From Stenotrophomonas ginsengisoli (lineage in GTDB: Bacteria; Pseudomonadota; Gammaproteobacteria; Xanthomonadales; Xanthomonadaceae): a DNA stretch of 64,000 nucleotides. Positions 26,994 through 36,117 of the stretch are shown here, piece after piece (within the stretch, counting starts at the first letter, position 1; each line of letters starts with the position of its first letter). The stretch covers positions 1 through 64,000 of the forward strand of contig NZ_LDJM01000027.1 of NCBI RefSeq assembly GCF_001431485.1. The letters are read 5' to 3'. The translations under genes were made by a program, and so were the position numbers. The notes beneath the pieces were generated by a model, which saw only the letters and a program-made list of their open reading frames with translations, ran no database searches and had not been told where the DNA came from.

Positions 26994-27950
26994 TTACTGC
27001 TTTCTCAGTCTCTTAAATGAAATCACGTAAACTGCCGAGTCAATTCCTTCCGGAACCGTATCAACGGTCAGTCGTGGAAAATCATCGTCAACAGTGAAGT
27101 GCTCCACCTGCATTGGTTCGAACGCGATTCCGTCATAGTGCGTATGCTCGACGTAGCCTGCCTCAAGCAACGCGTCACGAAAAAAGGTCAAAGCGCTGGA
27201 TTCCGGAGCCAAGCGCTGCTCTAGCTGGGCTACTATTTCATTTAATGTAATGGCAGCCGTTTCCTTGGCAGCCGCTGGGCGCAATGTCCATACGCTCAAT
27301 GAAATAGGTAGCCGGCTGTCCAGTTGTTTGAGAGAGCTTATGCTTATTCCTTGTGCCCCAGGACCAACTGCCTTGATCTCGATCACGGTGTCGGAAAATT
27401 GAAAGTCTTGATCGCCGCCGTAAGGACCAACCCATGCTGCGGCAACCTCTGATATTCCATACCTTTGTTCATCAAGTATGGAGTTCATGGAGAGCAATTC
27501 AGCGAGAAGACCCTTGACCTGAAAATCTGCAAGCAATCCAGCGTTGCCTCTATCGAACAATTTTTGCCAAAGCGTGAGGCGTCTGTGAACGAGTTTCACA
27601 AGATCTTTCTCGTGTTGTATTCCAGTAATCTCGTCTATCAGATCCTGACATAGTCGGCCAAAGACGGGGGAAAGCTCCTTGTTACGCAGCCTGAGAACCA
27701 TCAGCCACGTATCAAAATCTTTTCTTTGATGCCTGAAGTAGTCCAGCACGTTTGATCTAATCGCTGCAGTTGGTGGCTTTGTTTTGACTTCGATTGCGAG
27801 GAGGTGCGAGCCACTACCATCAACGCCGCCATAGGTCTTCTTGTCTGAGTTTTCATCGACTAGAAAGATCAGGTAGGCATCAGGATTTAGCAGGTTGTTG
27901 CTTGCCTTTTGGGATGCCACTTCCCAGGTTTTCTCAATCGAGGTCTTCAT
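26994..27950 (-). CDS. PD-(D/E)XK-motif endonuclease
   Basis: Predicted restriction nuclease of 318 residues. The core motif is D182-x8-E191-x-K193 in QDFQFSDTVIEIKAVG, preceded by a helix Glu at about 151 (KGLLAELLSM), the arrangement of restriction-endonuclease-fold enzymes. The family commonly sits beside Z1 and MORC-like genes. I chose ATG 27950, which has GAGG 10 nt upstream and overlaps the Z1 gene by 17 nt. The open frame starts eight codons earlier, at a run of Met codons that merely mirror the acidic Z1 C-terminus. It is probably the DNA-cleaving subunit, directed or licensed by the ATPases. Confidence 0.88.
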   Translation of the reverse strand: MKTSIEKTWEVASQKASNNLLNPDAYLIFLVDENSDKKTYGGVDGSGSHLLAIEVKTKPPTAAIRSNVLDYFRHQRKDFDTWLMVLRLRNKELSPVFGRLCQDLIDEITGIQHEKDLVKLVHRRLTLWQKLFDRGNAGLLADFQVKGLLAELLSMNSILDEQRYGISEVAAAWVGPYGGDQDFQFSDTVIEIKAVGPGAQGISISSLKQLDSRLPISLSVWTLRPAAAKETAAITLNEIVAQLEQRLAPESSALTFFRDALLEAGYVEHTHYDGIAFEPMQVEHFTVDDDFPRLTVDTVPEGIDSAVYVISFKRLRKQ

Positions 27951-30654
27951 ACGAATCATCCTCATCGTCATCAATCAGTCCAACGTTATGCAGATAGACC
28001 TTGTTCAGGCGATACCGGACGGGTGAGAGGTTGGTATCCTCATAAATTGGAAAAGATAGACTTACGCCGATCAGGAAATTTGTATTGATTTTACAGGCAG
28101 GAATGATTCGGTTGACGCTTTTGGATCCCGGCTTCGGGTCGGTTGGCTGTACAAGATGGACCGTCAGAAGCGGATTCTCGCGTACGCGTCGATATGCATC
28201 GCCTGGGACGCGCGTTTGGGAATTTCTCTCCGGATTCGACGCCCTCCAAGAGTTCTCGGCTTGATCGATCAGTTCATTTTCAATGCCTGTCTTTTCATCT
28301 GAAATTTCACCCAGGCGCATCTTGTTGACTTTCAGGAAGTCCGTGCCCCATGATTTGTTTTTTTCAAACTGGCGTTTGCGTTTTGAGACCCGGATCGGAG
28401 ATCCATCGGTATTCTCAAGGGTGATGCCATCAGCGGTATCACCCTCACCTTGAGGAAGGCATACATCCCAGTACTGCAAGGATTCGATTTCGTTCTCGGC
28501 AATGAAGGACAAGAGGGGCTTGTCTTTGGTTTTGCTGTCAGGCATGAATTCCTGATTTGCTGGCGGGATCTCCAATTCCGCTAGATATGCAGAAATTTGA
28601 CTGGAGTGCACCCGTCGCCAGAGGTATCGATTACCCATTTGTTCTGGCGGCCCCAGCCTCCTGAGGAATGCCTCTGTAACCCTTGCATTACTCTTATTCG
28701 CTTCTGGAGACTTGGGCAGACTGGTTGTCTCTACCCCTCGACCACTGAAGGAAGCCTCAATCAAGACCTCCTTGGAATGGCGCATCTTGTTCTTCGCGGT
28801 TACCAGCAATAAATCAGGATGCGACTTCACTCGAATACCGAAACGACTGGGCGGTAAACGATTGATGTGCATATGCCTGATATCTGTCCTGAGTTCGTTG
28901 ACAACCTCAGCGATATGCCCGAACCAGTCTTGTGCCTCGGGAGCCATCCAGACTCGGCAAAGATCATCGTAATCAGGCCTGTAGCCGAACCATCTTCCCA
29001 TTTGCAGCAGGGTGTCGTAGGCCCTCGAGTTGCGATAGAAGTAGCTTACGCACAGTCCTTCAAGCGTAAGCCCGCGCGACAGGGTAAGACCGCCGATCGC
29101 GATGACTCGTCGACCTTTTTCTGTATTTCTGTAATGTCGATAGTTGAGTCTTTCTTCGGCTTCAGTCTTCTGATTGATGGTTACGACTTTTACCGATGCG
29201 ATTGAATCGTATAGTTTTCTGCGGATCTGGTCCCAAGTTACGCCGCTTTCACGGTAATGTTCAATATAGAGTTCATGCAACCTAGAAAGCGGTTCGTGGC
29301 GCGACCACAAGTCATCATCGACAAGGTACTGTTTGATCTCATTTGTGAGATCAAAAAGGTAGCTCTTCACAGTCTCCGCAAGTCGAGCTTGGACCTCTGT
29401 AAATCGTGTGACATTTACCAGCATGGATCGGTGGCGTAACCCTTCCTTCCGAAGATCCCGTATGGCACATGAAAGAAAGAATACATTAAGTGCATCCTGC
29501 ATCGACTTTGGAAGCTCAGCCACCTCCAGATTCTTTTTGTGCTTGTCCGGGAAGATCGCCTGCGCATCAGTGATATCGACCAGTTGGTTCGCGTGTTCGC
29601 CATCTTCAAGAAATATCGAGGATGCGCCGATATATGTGCTTGGAGCTCTTAGGCTGTAGATGAAGTTGTTCGGGAACAGGTCCTTCCGCTCCGTGTCGGG
29701 ATTTATGAAAACGTTTGCAAATGGTGTTGCCGTATATCCTACATAGGCTGATCTGCGGAACTGGTCCATGAGTTCCCGAATCAGGCTGTTGATCCTGGCG
29801 GGATCCTCATCTTTCTTGGAATTAACGGATGCGTTGTCTGCCTCATCGTCTACCAGGAACAGCGGGATATCCAGTTGCGTGGATCCATGGCGCATCTGGC
29901 CTTTGAGGAACTTGATCAGCCTCGTGAGTGGTGTCGTGTTCTTCTTCAGAACCAGGAGCAAGGGTTCCCCGAGATTCTGTAGAGGGATCCCTCGCAGGGC
30001 ACGCTGGTTGGCTGCCAAGAAGTCAGAATCGATGGACGTGAGTACGTTCGGCGTGGCTTCGCGAAACCTTCCTGCCCCAATTGTCCGTCCGCGAATTCCT
30101 TCGATGAGTTCGCTGCTATCCTGGCCTACAAATCCTTCATCCATGCGTTCTTGGGACTGTGAACGCAATTCCTCGATCATTCCTGTGAGAAGAACAACAA
30201 CCTTGTAACCAGCATCAGCTGCCTTGTTGATCAAGCCACAATAGTTGGCTGTTTTTCCAGACTGGACATCACCCATTACGAGGCCTTGAGTCCTCCAGGC
30301 AGTTACGTCAGCAGGGTTTCCGCATTCCGTCAGGATGTTGTCAGTATCTTCATTGATTGTTCGAAGCACTGGTCCTGTGAAGCCTTGGGACTGAAGTTGG
30401 CGCACGTAGGAGTCCCAGTAAGTCCAAGTGATACTGGATCTGGCGTCATCCAGCCAAGGCTCGATCTCTCCGCTTGAAAGCCCTTCTCCAGGACTCATGC
30501 TTACTCCAACCATCGCCTCGAGTCGACGTCTTGTCGGCTCAAGATCCATTCCGCTGAAAATCTTGGAGAGAACATCCATCGTACTTACAAGCACGTCGTC
30601 AGTCAGATCTTGTACTCCAATGATTCCCATCGCTGTCAGAAATGGATCAGACAT
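27934..30654 (-). CDS. Z1-domain helicase-like ATPase
   Basis: Large ATPase of 906 residues related to superfamily II helicases. The Walker A motif is GDVQSGKT (128-135), Walker B is FLVDDEADNAS (266-276) and motif III is VGYTATPFANV (305-315), an uninterrupted core. The Z1 domain follows, with GGLTLSRGLTLEG and MGRWFGYRPDYDDLCRVW typical of the family. The C-terminus is highly acidic. It overlaps the MORC gene by 8 nt and the nuclease gene by 17 nt. By family knowledge it is expected to translocate on or remodel DNA for the nuclease; this has not been shown for this protein. Confidence 0.93.
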   Translation of the reverse strand: MSDPFLTAMGIIGVQDLTDDVLVSTMDVLSKIFSGMDLEPTRRRLEAMVGVSMSPGEGLSSGEIEPWLDDARSSITWTYWDSYVRQLQSQGFTGPVLRTINEDTDNILTECGNPADVTAWRTQGLVMGDVQSGKTANYCGLINKAADAGYKVVVLLTGMIEELRSQSQERMDEGFVGQDSSELIEGIRGRTIGAGRFREATPNVLTSIDSDFLAANQRALRGIPLQNLGEPLLLVLKKNTTPLTRLIKFLKGQMRHGSTQLDIPLFLVDDEADNASVNSKKDEDPARINSLIRELMDQFRRSAYVGYTATPFANVFINPDTERKDLFPNNFIYSLRAPSTYIGASSIFLEDGEHANQLVDITDAQAIFPDKHKKNLEVAELPKSMQDALNVFFLSCAIRDLRKEGLRHRSMLVNVTRFTEVQARLAETVKSYLFDLTNEIKQYLVDDDLWSRHEPLSRLHELYIEHYRESGVTWDQIRRKLYDSIASVKVVTINQKTEAEERLNYRHYRNTEKGRRVIAIGGLTLSRGLTLEGLCVSYFYRNSRAYDTLLQMGRWFGYRPDYDDLCRVWMAPEAQDWFGHIAEVVNELRTDIRHMHINRLPPSRFGIRVKSHPDLLLVTAKNKMRHSKEVLIEASFSGRGVETTSLPKSPEANKSNARVTEAFLRRLGPPEQMGNRYLWRRVHSSQISAYLAELEIPPANQEFMPDSKTKDKPLLSFIAENEIESLQYWDVCLPQGEGDTADGITLENTDGSPIRVSKRKRQFEKNKSWGTDFLKVNKMRLGEISDEKTGIENELIDQAENSWRASNPERNSQTRVPGDAYRRVRENPLLTVHLVQPTDPKPGSKSVNRIIPACKINTNFLIGVSLSFPIYEDTNLSPVRYRLNKVYLHNVGLIDDDEDDSYEDLD

Positions 30655-32095
30655 CAGCTAGCCTCACTTTGATTGCTTCATGCATGGTCGGGAAACGTGC
30701 CAATGGATCAATTCCAAGAACTTTGGCTACATCAAGTCCCGTAAGTTCAAGAATGATCCTGGCCATATCAACGAGATGATCGATTTGATTATCAGCGTCC
30801 TGTGGCTTGTCTGAGCACATGTCGGCATATATCTGGTCGTAGGGCAATGAAACCGCCAGGTGTTCAAATACTGTCTGCATGTGGCGCTGCTGGTCTGCAT
30901 CCATTGATTCGCAGAGCTTTGCGATCAATGGATGGTTGATATTTACCTGGTAGCTGAAACTGCCATGTTTTGGTTCGAATCGATCCCAGAGTGGAACGAC
31001 TTCAGTATTTTTTCCTGATCGTCGGCCTGTATATACAATCGCTTTTCTGCTCTTTTCAGCAAAGTGTGGGATCAGGAGTTTGAGACGATCGCGGATTGCA
31101 TCAGGTGGGTAGGCTGCAGACTTCTTGATATCCAATGCCCACAAGTCATCGAATGAATTAGGGATATCGACCCTGACCCTGGTGAGCTTGTAGAACTCAT
31201 GTTTTGGAACTAGTCGAAACCACGTCCCCCAGATTACAAGACGTCGTCCGCGATAAACGTAGAAGCCTTGTGTGCCGCGGAGGCCGTCACGTCCCCCAGC
31301 AGTCTCGATCTCTTCTTCGCTCAGTCGGCTGATTGGAGGCAGAACGAAGGGTGAAACCTCGACAGTGCCGCGATCATGGCGGATGGTTTGTCCTTCAAGC
31401 TCTTGCCGGAACTGGTTGGAGGCCAGAAAAGGGTCGCGAAGAGGCAATGACATTCCATTCACTGTTATCGATACTGCAGAGTGCAGTCCTTCTTTCTGCG
31501 TAAATCGATGGAATACAAGCGCCAAGTGCTCCAGCAAGGGGGCCATCTTGGAGGTCATTTCCTTTTGGACGTCCCTTGCTCCAGCTGTCAGCCTGTCGAG
31601 ATCTTGCCATACCACAAGGGTTCCGGAATCCTGGGCACGCAATCGCGTGAACATTGGCATTTTTTCAAACTCAAGCTCATCAGGGACAACTACCAGCCAG
31701 CGTCCTGTCTCCCGTACAACGTCCAAATCCCATCGCCGGGCAGTGATGGTTCCAGTCTTGCTGCTGATAACCGTCAGTTTTCGACACTGGGAAAGAGAGG
31801 CCGTCTTGAGTCCCAGTCCAAATCGGCCGAGATCGTCTGTCCCTCGTTGATCGACAGGGTTGGAGCTGCCATGTCGCATGGCATTGGTAAGCTCATCAGG
31901 AGCCATGCCTTTGCCATCGTCGAGAATCGCAACGAAGGGGTTTTCGCTGGCGTCGTACTGGATTCGAACGGTAGATGCTCCAGCCGAAAGACTGTTGTCC
32001 ACGATGTCAGCTACCGCAGCTTCCACTGAATACCCGACGGATCGCATCGACTCGACCAGCGATACAGGGTCCGGAACTACTTCAAGCGTCTCCAT
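30647..32095 (-). CDS. MORC/MutL-like GHKL ATPase
   Basis: First gene of the defence operon, 482 residues. An N-terminal GHKL fold has the N-box VADIVDNSLSAGA (28-40), DDGKGM (59-64) and GRFGLGLKTAS (90-100). A second alpha/beta domain of S5 type follows, with RVRVDIPNSFDDLWALDIKKS providing the invariant lysine region. The residue that acts as general base in MutL (Glu) is Asp30 here, which may be usual for this branch. Such ATPases clamp DNA by ATP-driven dimerisation and belong to the prokaryotic group proposed as ancestors of eukaryotic MORC proteins. A 9-bp inverted repeat at 32101-32124 covers the ribosome-binding site. Confidence 0.92.
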   Translation of the reverse strand: METLEVVPDPVSLVESMRSVGYSVEAAVADIVDNSLSAGASTVRIQYDASENPFVAILDDGKGMAPDELTNAMRHGSSNPVDQRGTDDLGRFGLGLKTASLSQCRKLTVISSKTGTITARRWDLDVVRETGRWLVVVPDELEFEKMPMFTRLRAQDSGTLVVWQDLDRLTAGARDVQKEMTSKMAPLLEHLALVFHRFTQKEGLHSAVSITVNGMSLPLRDPFLASNQFRQELEGQTIRHDRGTVEVSPFVLPPISRLSEEEIETAGGRDGLRGTQGFYVYRGRRLVIWGTWFRLVPKHEFYKLTRVRVDIPNSFDDLWALDIKKSAAYPPDAIRDRLKLLIPHFAEKSRKAIVYTGRRSGKNTEVVPLWDRFEPKHGSFSYQVNINHPLIAKLCESMDADQQRHMQTVFEHLAVSLPYDQIYADMCSDKPQDADNQIDHLVDMARIILELTGLDVAKVLGIDPLARFPTMHEAIKVRLADV

Positions 32096-32100
32096 CTCAT

Positions 32101-32124
32101 TCCTTGAAAGAGCAATTTCAAGGA
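32101..32124 (-). promoter_or_regulatory. Inverted repeat over the ribosome-binding site of the MORC gene
   Basis: TCCTTGAAA and its exact complement TTTCAAGGA are separated by 6 nt, ending 5 nt before the ATG at 32095. On the minus strand the second arm contains AAGGA, the Shine-Dalgarno sequence, so an RNA hairpin would hide it. As DNA it is a symmetric site suitable for a repressor. Either way it controls the first gene of the restriction operon. Confidence 0.6.
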
Positions 32125-32170
32125 GTCTATTGGATTGTCACGGCCGGGTGAAATCGGGAATGGAGGAGCT

Positions 32171-33961
32171 TCAATTTTTCCGCTCCACCCGCCACAACAC
32201 CCCCAGCAGCCCGACCAGTGCGAGCCACCACGGCCAGCGTGGGCCGGGCTGTTGCGGCAGGGCGTGGTCAGTGGGCAGGGCGGAGGCGGCAACGATGTCA
32301 GCGGTATCGCGCTGGGTCTGGGCGCGGTGCAGGCCGGGGGCCTGGGTGGGGGCGGTGACGTATACGGCCTGATCGTTGATGCGGTGCCAGCCGCTGTGTT
32401 GCGGCCACCAGGCGGCGCAGCCGGGTGTGGCCGGGTCGATGCGCAGGTGTTGTGACTGCTGGGTATCGTTGTGGACCACGTCGGTATCGGCAGGCAGGCC
32501 GCACAGCGTGCTGCGTTCGTGCTGCCAGATGATGCCGGTGTGCTGCAGGCGGGTGTGGCGGCCATCGGTCTGTTCGCCATCGGCCTGCTGTTGCGAGGTG
32601 GTGTTGCCGGCTTGCGGGCGTCCCAGCACGCTGCTGATGCCGGCCCACAGGGCGGCATGCAGTTCATCACGGCCGGCCAGTACCAGCAGGTGGGTGTCGG
32701 GCAGGGCGAGCAGGCCGACACGGCCACGGCCGACGGCCTGCCACAGGCCGATGCGGTGCGTCCCCTGGCGCAGCGGCTGCGCATTGCCGGCCGTGACATT
32801 CCAGCGCTCCAGTGCCGGGGCGGCCTCGGCCTGTGTTGGCGTGTGCGCACGCGGGCCGCGCAGCACGTCCAGGCGTTCGGGTGTGGTCTTGTCCGCTTCC
32901 AGCTGCAGGGGCTGTGTGCGGTTGCCGCCATCCACGCGCAGGCCGAGTTCGGCCAGGGCCTGGCGATGGCTGGGCTGCAGTGCATCGCGTGGCTGCACCA
33001 GCACACCCAGGCCTGCCTGCACGGCGCTGCGCAGGCGGGCGCGGCCGGCACTGCCCAGGGCAAGCAGGCTGCGTTCGTCGAGCAGCAGCAAATCGCTGTT
33101 GGCCAGCTGCCGCGCATCCATGCCTGTTGCCGGATCGCCCAGGGCCACGCCGCCACCGGTGGGCAGCTGGCGCGTGGTGGCCAGACCGGCATCGCTGGCC
33201 CAGCGCTGGATGAACTTGTTTTCGGCATTGGGCGCACCGGCCAGCTGGTGCAGGCGCAGGGCATGGCCATCGACCACCTGCAGGGGCAGCGGGGTGCTGT
33301 CGATCAGGCGGTTGTCGGCATCCACGATGCGCAAGGCATACACCACCAGGCCGGCAGCACGCAGCGGCGCCTGCAGGCTCACCTGGCCGTTGTCGGCAAT
33401 GGCCTGGCGATCCACCAGGCGCTCGGCCGGGTCACGCAGTTCGGCCTGCCAATTGGCGCGCGCCTGGCCGGCCACACGGGCATGCACCTGCAGCTGGCCG
33501 CCGCTGGCAAGGGTGTCGGGCAGCTGCACATCCACCAGCCCGTGCAAGGCGGCAGGTGCATGGCGCAGCACGGCGCGTTGCGGCAGGCGGTCACGCGCGG
33601 GCAGGCCATCGCCGAGCAGTTGCACCGTGGTGATTTGCGGCTGGCTGCGCAGCAGGCTGGCCAGGTCGGCCACAGGTTGTGCGCCGGCCACCTCGCCGGC
33701 TTCGGGCAGGGCGTAGAGCGGGCCGTTGGCATCGGCCGGCAGGCTGGCAGCCGGTGAGGTCAGCAGCAGCGCCGTGATGGCCGGCACGCCCTGCAAGGGC
33801 GGGAACAGTGCCAACCACAAGGCGCCGGCCACCAGCAGCTGCAATACACAAAGCAGGGCCTTGCGCATGGCCGACAGGCCAGCACGGCGCAGGCTGCCGA
33901 GCATGCCGATCAGCAGCGCGATGAGGATCAGGCCCAGCGGCCAGGACAGGGCGGTGCTCAT
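32171..33961 (-). CDS. Membrane protein with glutamine-amidotransferase-like domain
   Basis: Protein of 596 residues, last gene of the MoxR/Bat block. The N-terminus has two membrane helices (about residues 5-22 and 35-53), and a third sits at the very end (WPWWLALVGLLGVLW). In between is a large, probably periplasmic region with Ig-like beta sequence. Around LLLLDERSLLALGSAGRARL there is a flavodoxin-like fold as seen in the amidotransferase-like domains of BatA-associated proteins, without an evident nucleophilic Cys. Its start overlaps the upstream gene by 4 nt (ATGA). I infer a structural or regulatory part in the same complex; no enzymatic role is visible. The right edge of the defence island lies 75 nt downstream. 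Confidence 0.75.
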   Translation of the reverse strand: MSTALSWPLGLILIALLIGMLGSLRRAGLSAMRKALLCVLQLLVAGALWLALFPPLQGVPAITALLLTSPAASLPADANGPLYALPEAGEVAGAQPVADLASLLRSQPQITTVQLLGDGLPARDRLPQRAVLRHAPAALHGLVDVQLPDTLASGGQLQVHARVAGQARANWQAELRDPAERLVDRQAIADNGQVSLQAPLRAAGLVVYALRIVDADNRLIDSTPLPLQVVDGHALRLHQLAGAPNAENKFIQRWASDAGLATTRQLPTGGGVALGDPATGMDARQLANSDLLLLDERSLLALGSAGRARLRSAVQAGLGVLVQPRDALQPSHRQALAELGLRVDGGNRTQPLQLEADKTTPERLDVLRGPRAHTPTQAEAAPALERWNVTAGNAQPLRQGTHRIGLWQAVGRGRVGLLALPDTHLLVLAGRDELHAALWAGISSVLGRPQAGNTTSQQQADGEQTDGRHTRLQHTGIIWQHERSTLCGLPADTDVVHNDTQQSQHLRIDPATPGCAAWWPQHSGWHRINDQAVYVTAPTQAPGLHRAQTQRDTADIVAASALPTDHALPQQPGPRWPWWLALVGLLGVLWRVERKN

Positions 33962-36117
33962 CGGCGGGCCTTGGTCGGATCGCGCTGCAGCGCATCGAGG
34001 TAACGCTGGCCCATGGCATCGGCAGCCGGGCGGGCCAGCGGGCGGGCCACCGGCTGGGTCCAGGCCTGCCACAGCGCCGCACGCAGGTGGTCGCGGCAGG
34101 GCTGGCAGGTGGGGTCGCTGCGCAACGGGTCCAGTGCGGCGGCCAGCGCCAGCGGGTCACGCAGTTCGCCGGCATGGCGGCTGAGCCAGCCTTGCAGGGC
34201 CTCCACCGGCGGTGCGGCGCCGCGGTCCAGTGCCAGCCAGGCTTGGGCGATGGCAGCATCCACCGGTGCGCCGGCATCAATGGCCAGGCGCCGGCTGGCT
34301 ACGCCTTCGCGCTTGCCGGTCATGCGCCGTGCCATGTCGATGGGCGGCAGCTCCGGGCCCAGGCGGGCCAGATAAACCCGCTCGGCCTGCTGCACCTGCT
34401 TGATGAAGGCCAGCGCCTTGTAGGCATGCGGCAGCGCCTGCTCAGGCCTGCCCTGGCGCAGCTCGCCCTCGCTCAGCCACATCGCATCCAGTGCGGATTT
34501 GAGGATGGCGCGGGTCTGCGGGTCGAGCAGGGTGGCCGCTTCGGCGTGGTCATGGGTGTGGCCGTATTCGGCCAGCACATCACTCACCGTGGTGGTGCCC
34601 ATCGGCTTGGGGGCTTGCGGCTCGCCGTGGTCATGCCCGGCATGGCCAGTGCTGGCGTGGTCGTGGCCATCGTCATCGCTGTGGCTCTCACCGTCGTGGT
34701 CGCCAGCGGGCTTGCTCAAGCCCGGCGGCGCTTCCGGCTCACCTTCGCTTTCCTCGCCCAGGAACTGGCCGTAGCGCAGGCGCAGGATGCGCTGGTCCAC
34801 GCCGATGGCATCGGCGCGTACCACGAACCGCTCGGCATCCAGGCTGCGCCGCTGGGCGATCAGCGCCTCGGCATCGATGATGATCTGGCGCTGGCTGCGG
34901 AAGTAGGCCGGCAGCACTTTCTTGATCGCGCCTTCCAGGTCACTGGCCTGCTGCTCGGCCTCGCTTGGCAGGCGCAGGATCAGGCTCGGGCTCTGCCCGG
35001 CTTGGGCGTTCGGCGCGCGGTTGTCGCGCACGTCCAGACGGGCGATGAGGTCATCGCCGGGTTGCGCGCCGAGGGCGGCGATGTCCACCCGCTGGCTGAA
35101 ACGGCGCAGCGTGGCCGGGCCGCTGCCGCGCAGGGCGATGCGGGTTTCATGGAAGCTGATGTTCTCGCCGCTGCCTTCGGTACGGGTGAGCAGCAGGCTG
35201 GCACCGGCCTGCACGCCGTAGTCGTCACTGGCCTCGAACAGCAGCTCCCAATGGCGCTGACCGGGCCGGCCGAGGGTGAGCGGTTGTTCCGGGGTGATCA
35301 CCCGCACCTGTGGCGGCAAATCCGCGGTGGCATCCAGGCGGTGCAGTGGGGCATCGGCCAGGGCCGGCTCGGTGACCACGCGGTACAGGGCCGATGCGAC
35401 CAGTGTATGGCGGGCGTGCCAGCTGTCGTCATCGCCGCGCTCAAGGGCGATCTGGCGGCCATCGTGGAAGTGCAGGGCGGCCGATTGCACATGGGCGATG
35501 TGCAGTTCCCAGCGCAGGACGGTGTTGTGCGGGGCGCGCACGTCCAGCGAATCCTGGGTGCCGGCGCGCTGGCCGGTGTAGGCCGGCGGGGCCAGGTGTA
35601 CGGCGATGGCCTGCAGCTGCGGGCGGGCATCACCGGCGATGGCCGGTGCAGGTGTGGCAGTGCGTGCCGGTGCCGGCGGTGCCGCAGGGCGCCCGGCCCA
35701 CCAGCCGATGGCGACCAGCAGCACGGCGGCGGCAAGGCTGGCGATCAGGCCACGGCGCGGGAAGGGCGTGGACAGTTCTTGACGGCGCTGGGCGATGGTC
35801 GCTTCCAGCTGCTGTTTGAGCCGCGCCTGCAGCGGGTTGAGGGTGGCGGCATCGGCCAACAGCAGGTCGGCGCTGTCGAACAGGGCGGGGTCGCGGTTGA
35901 GCTGGCGCACCAGCCAGCGCGCATCCATTGCGCGCAGACTGCGCCACAGCCACACACCTGTGACCAGCAGTGCGACGGCGAAACACGCCACCGCCCAGTG
36001 CCCCAGCGGACGGATCGCGATGGTTGCCGCGATGGCCGGCGGCAGCAGCAGCCAGCCGGCCTGGCGGATGCGTGCGTTGCGGGCGGCTTGCCACAGCGTG
36101 TGGACGTGGCGGTTCAT
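33958..36117 (-). CDS. DUF4175-like membrane protein with histidine-rich segment
   Basis: Protein of 719 residues with two membrane helices near the N-terminus (about 20-36 and 41-58) and a third at about 124-141. A large periplasmic part follows, with beta-sandwich-like sequence to about 380 and helical, possibly coiled-coil sequence to about 450. Residues 473-524 are rich in His and Asp (for example HDHASTGHAGHDHGE) and look like a metal-binding loop. The C-terminal 190 residues are helical. It starts inside the end of the BatA gene (4-nt overlap) and ends inside the start of the next gene. The family assignment rests on layout and neighbours and is uncertain. Confidence 0.75.
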   Translation of the reverse strand: MNRHVHTLWQAARNARIRQAGWLLLPPAIAATIAIRPLGHWAVACFAVALLVTGVWLWRSLRAMDARWLVRQLNRDPALFDSADLLLADAATLNPLQARLKQQLEATIAQRRQELSTPFPRRGLIASLAAAVLLVAIGWWAGRPAAPPAPARTATPAPAIAGDARPQLQAIAVHLAPPAYTGQRAGTQDSLDVRAPHNTVLRWELHIAHVQSAALHFHDGRQIALERGDDDSWHARHTLVASALYRVVTEPALADAPLHRLDATADLPPQVRVITPEQPLTLGRPGQRHWELLFEASDDYGVQAGASLLLTRTEGSGENISFHETRIALRGSGPATLRRFSQRVDIAALGAQPGDDLIARLDVRDNRAPNAQAGQSPSLILRLPSEAEQQASDLEGAIKKVLPAYFRSQRQIIIDAEALIAQRRSLDAERFVVRADAIGVDQRILRLRYGQFLGEESEGEPEAPPGLSKPAGDHDGESHSDDDGHDHASTGHAGHDHGEPQAPKPMGTTTVSDVLAEYGHTHDHAEAATLLDPQTRAILKSALDAMWLSEGELRQGRPEQALPHAYKALAFIKQVQQAERVYLARLGPELPPIDMARRMTGKREGVASRRLAIDAGAPVDAAIAQAWLALDRGAAPPVEALQGWLSRHAGELRDPLALAAALDPLRSDPTCQPCRDHLRAALWQAWTQPVARPLARPAADAMGQRYLDALQRDPTKARR

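Noticed and set aside
22565-32170. The island considered as a prophage or integrative element
   Set aside because: There is no integrase, structural phage gene, tRNA or attachment-site repeat. Only defence genes are present.
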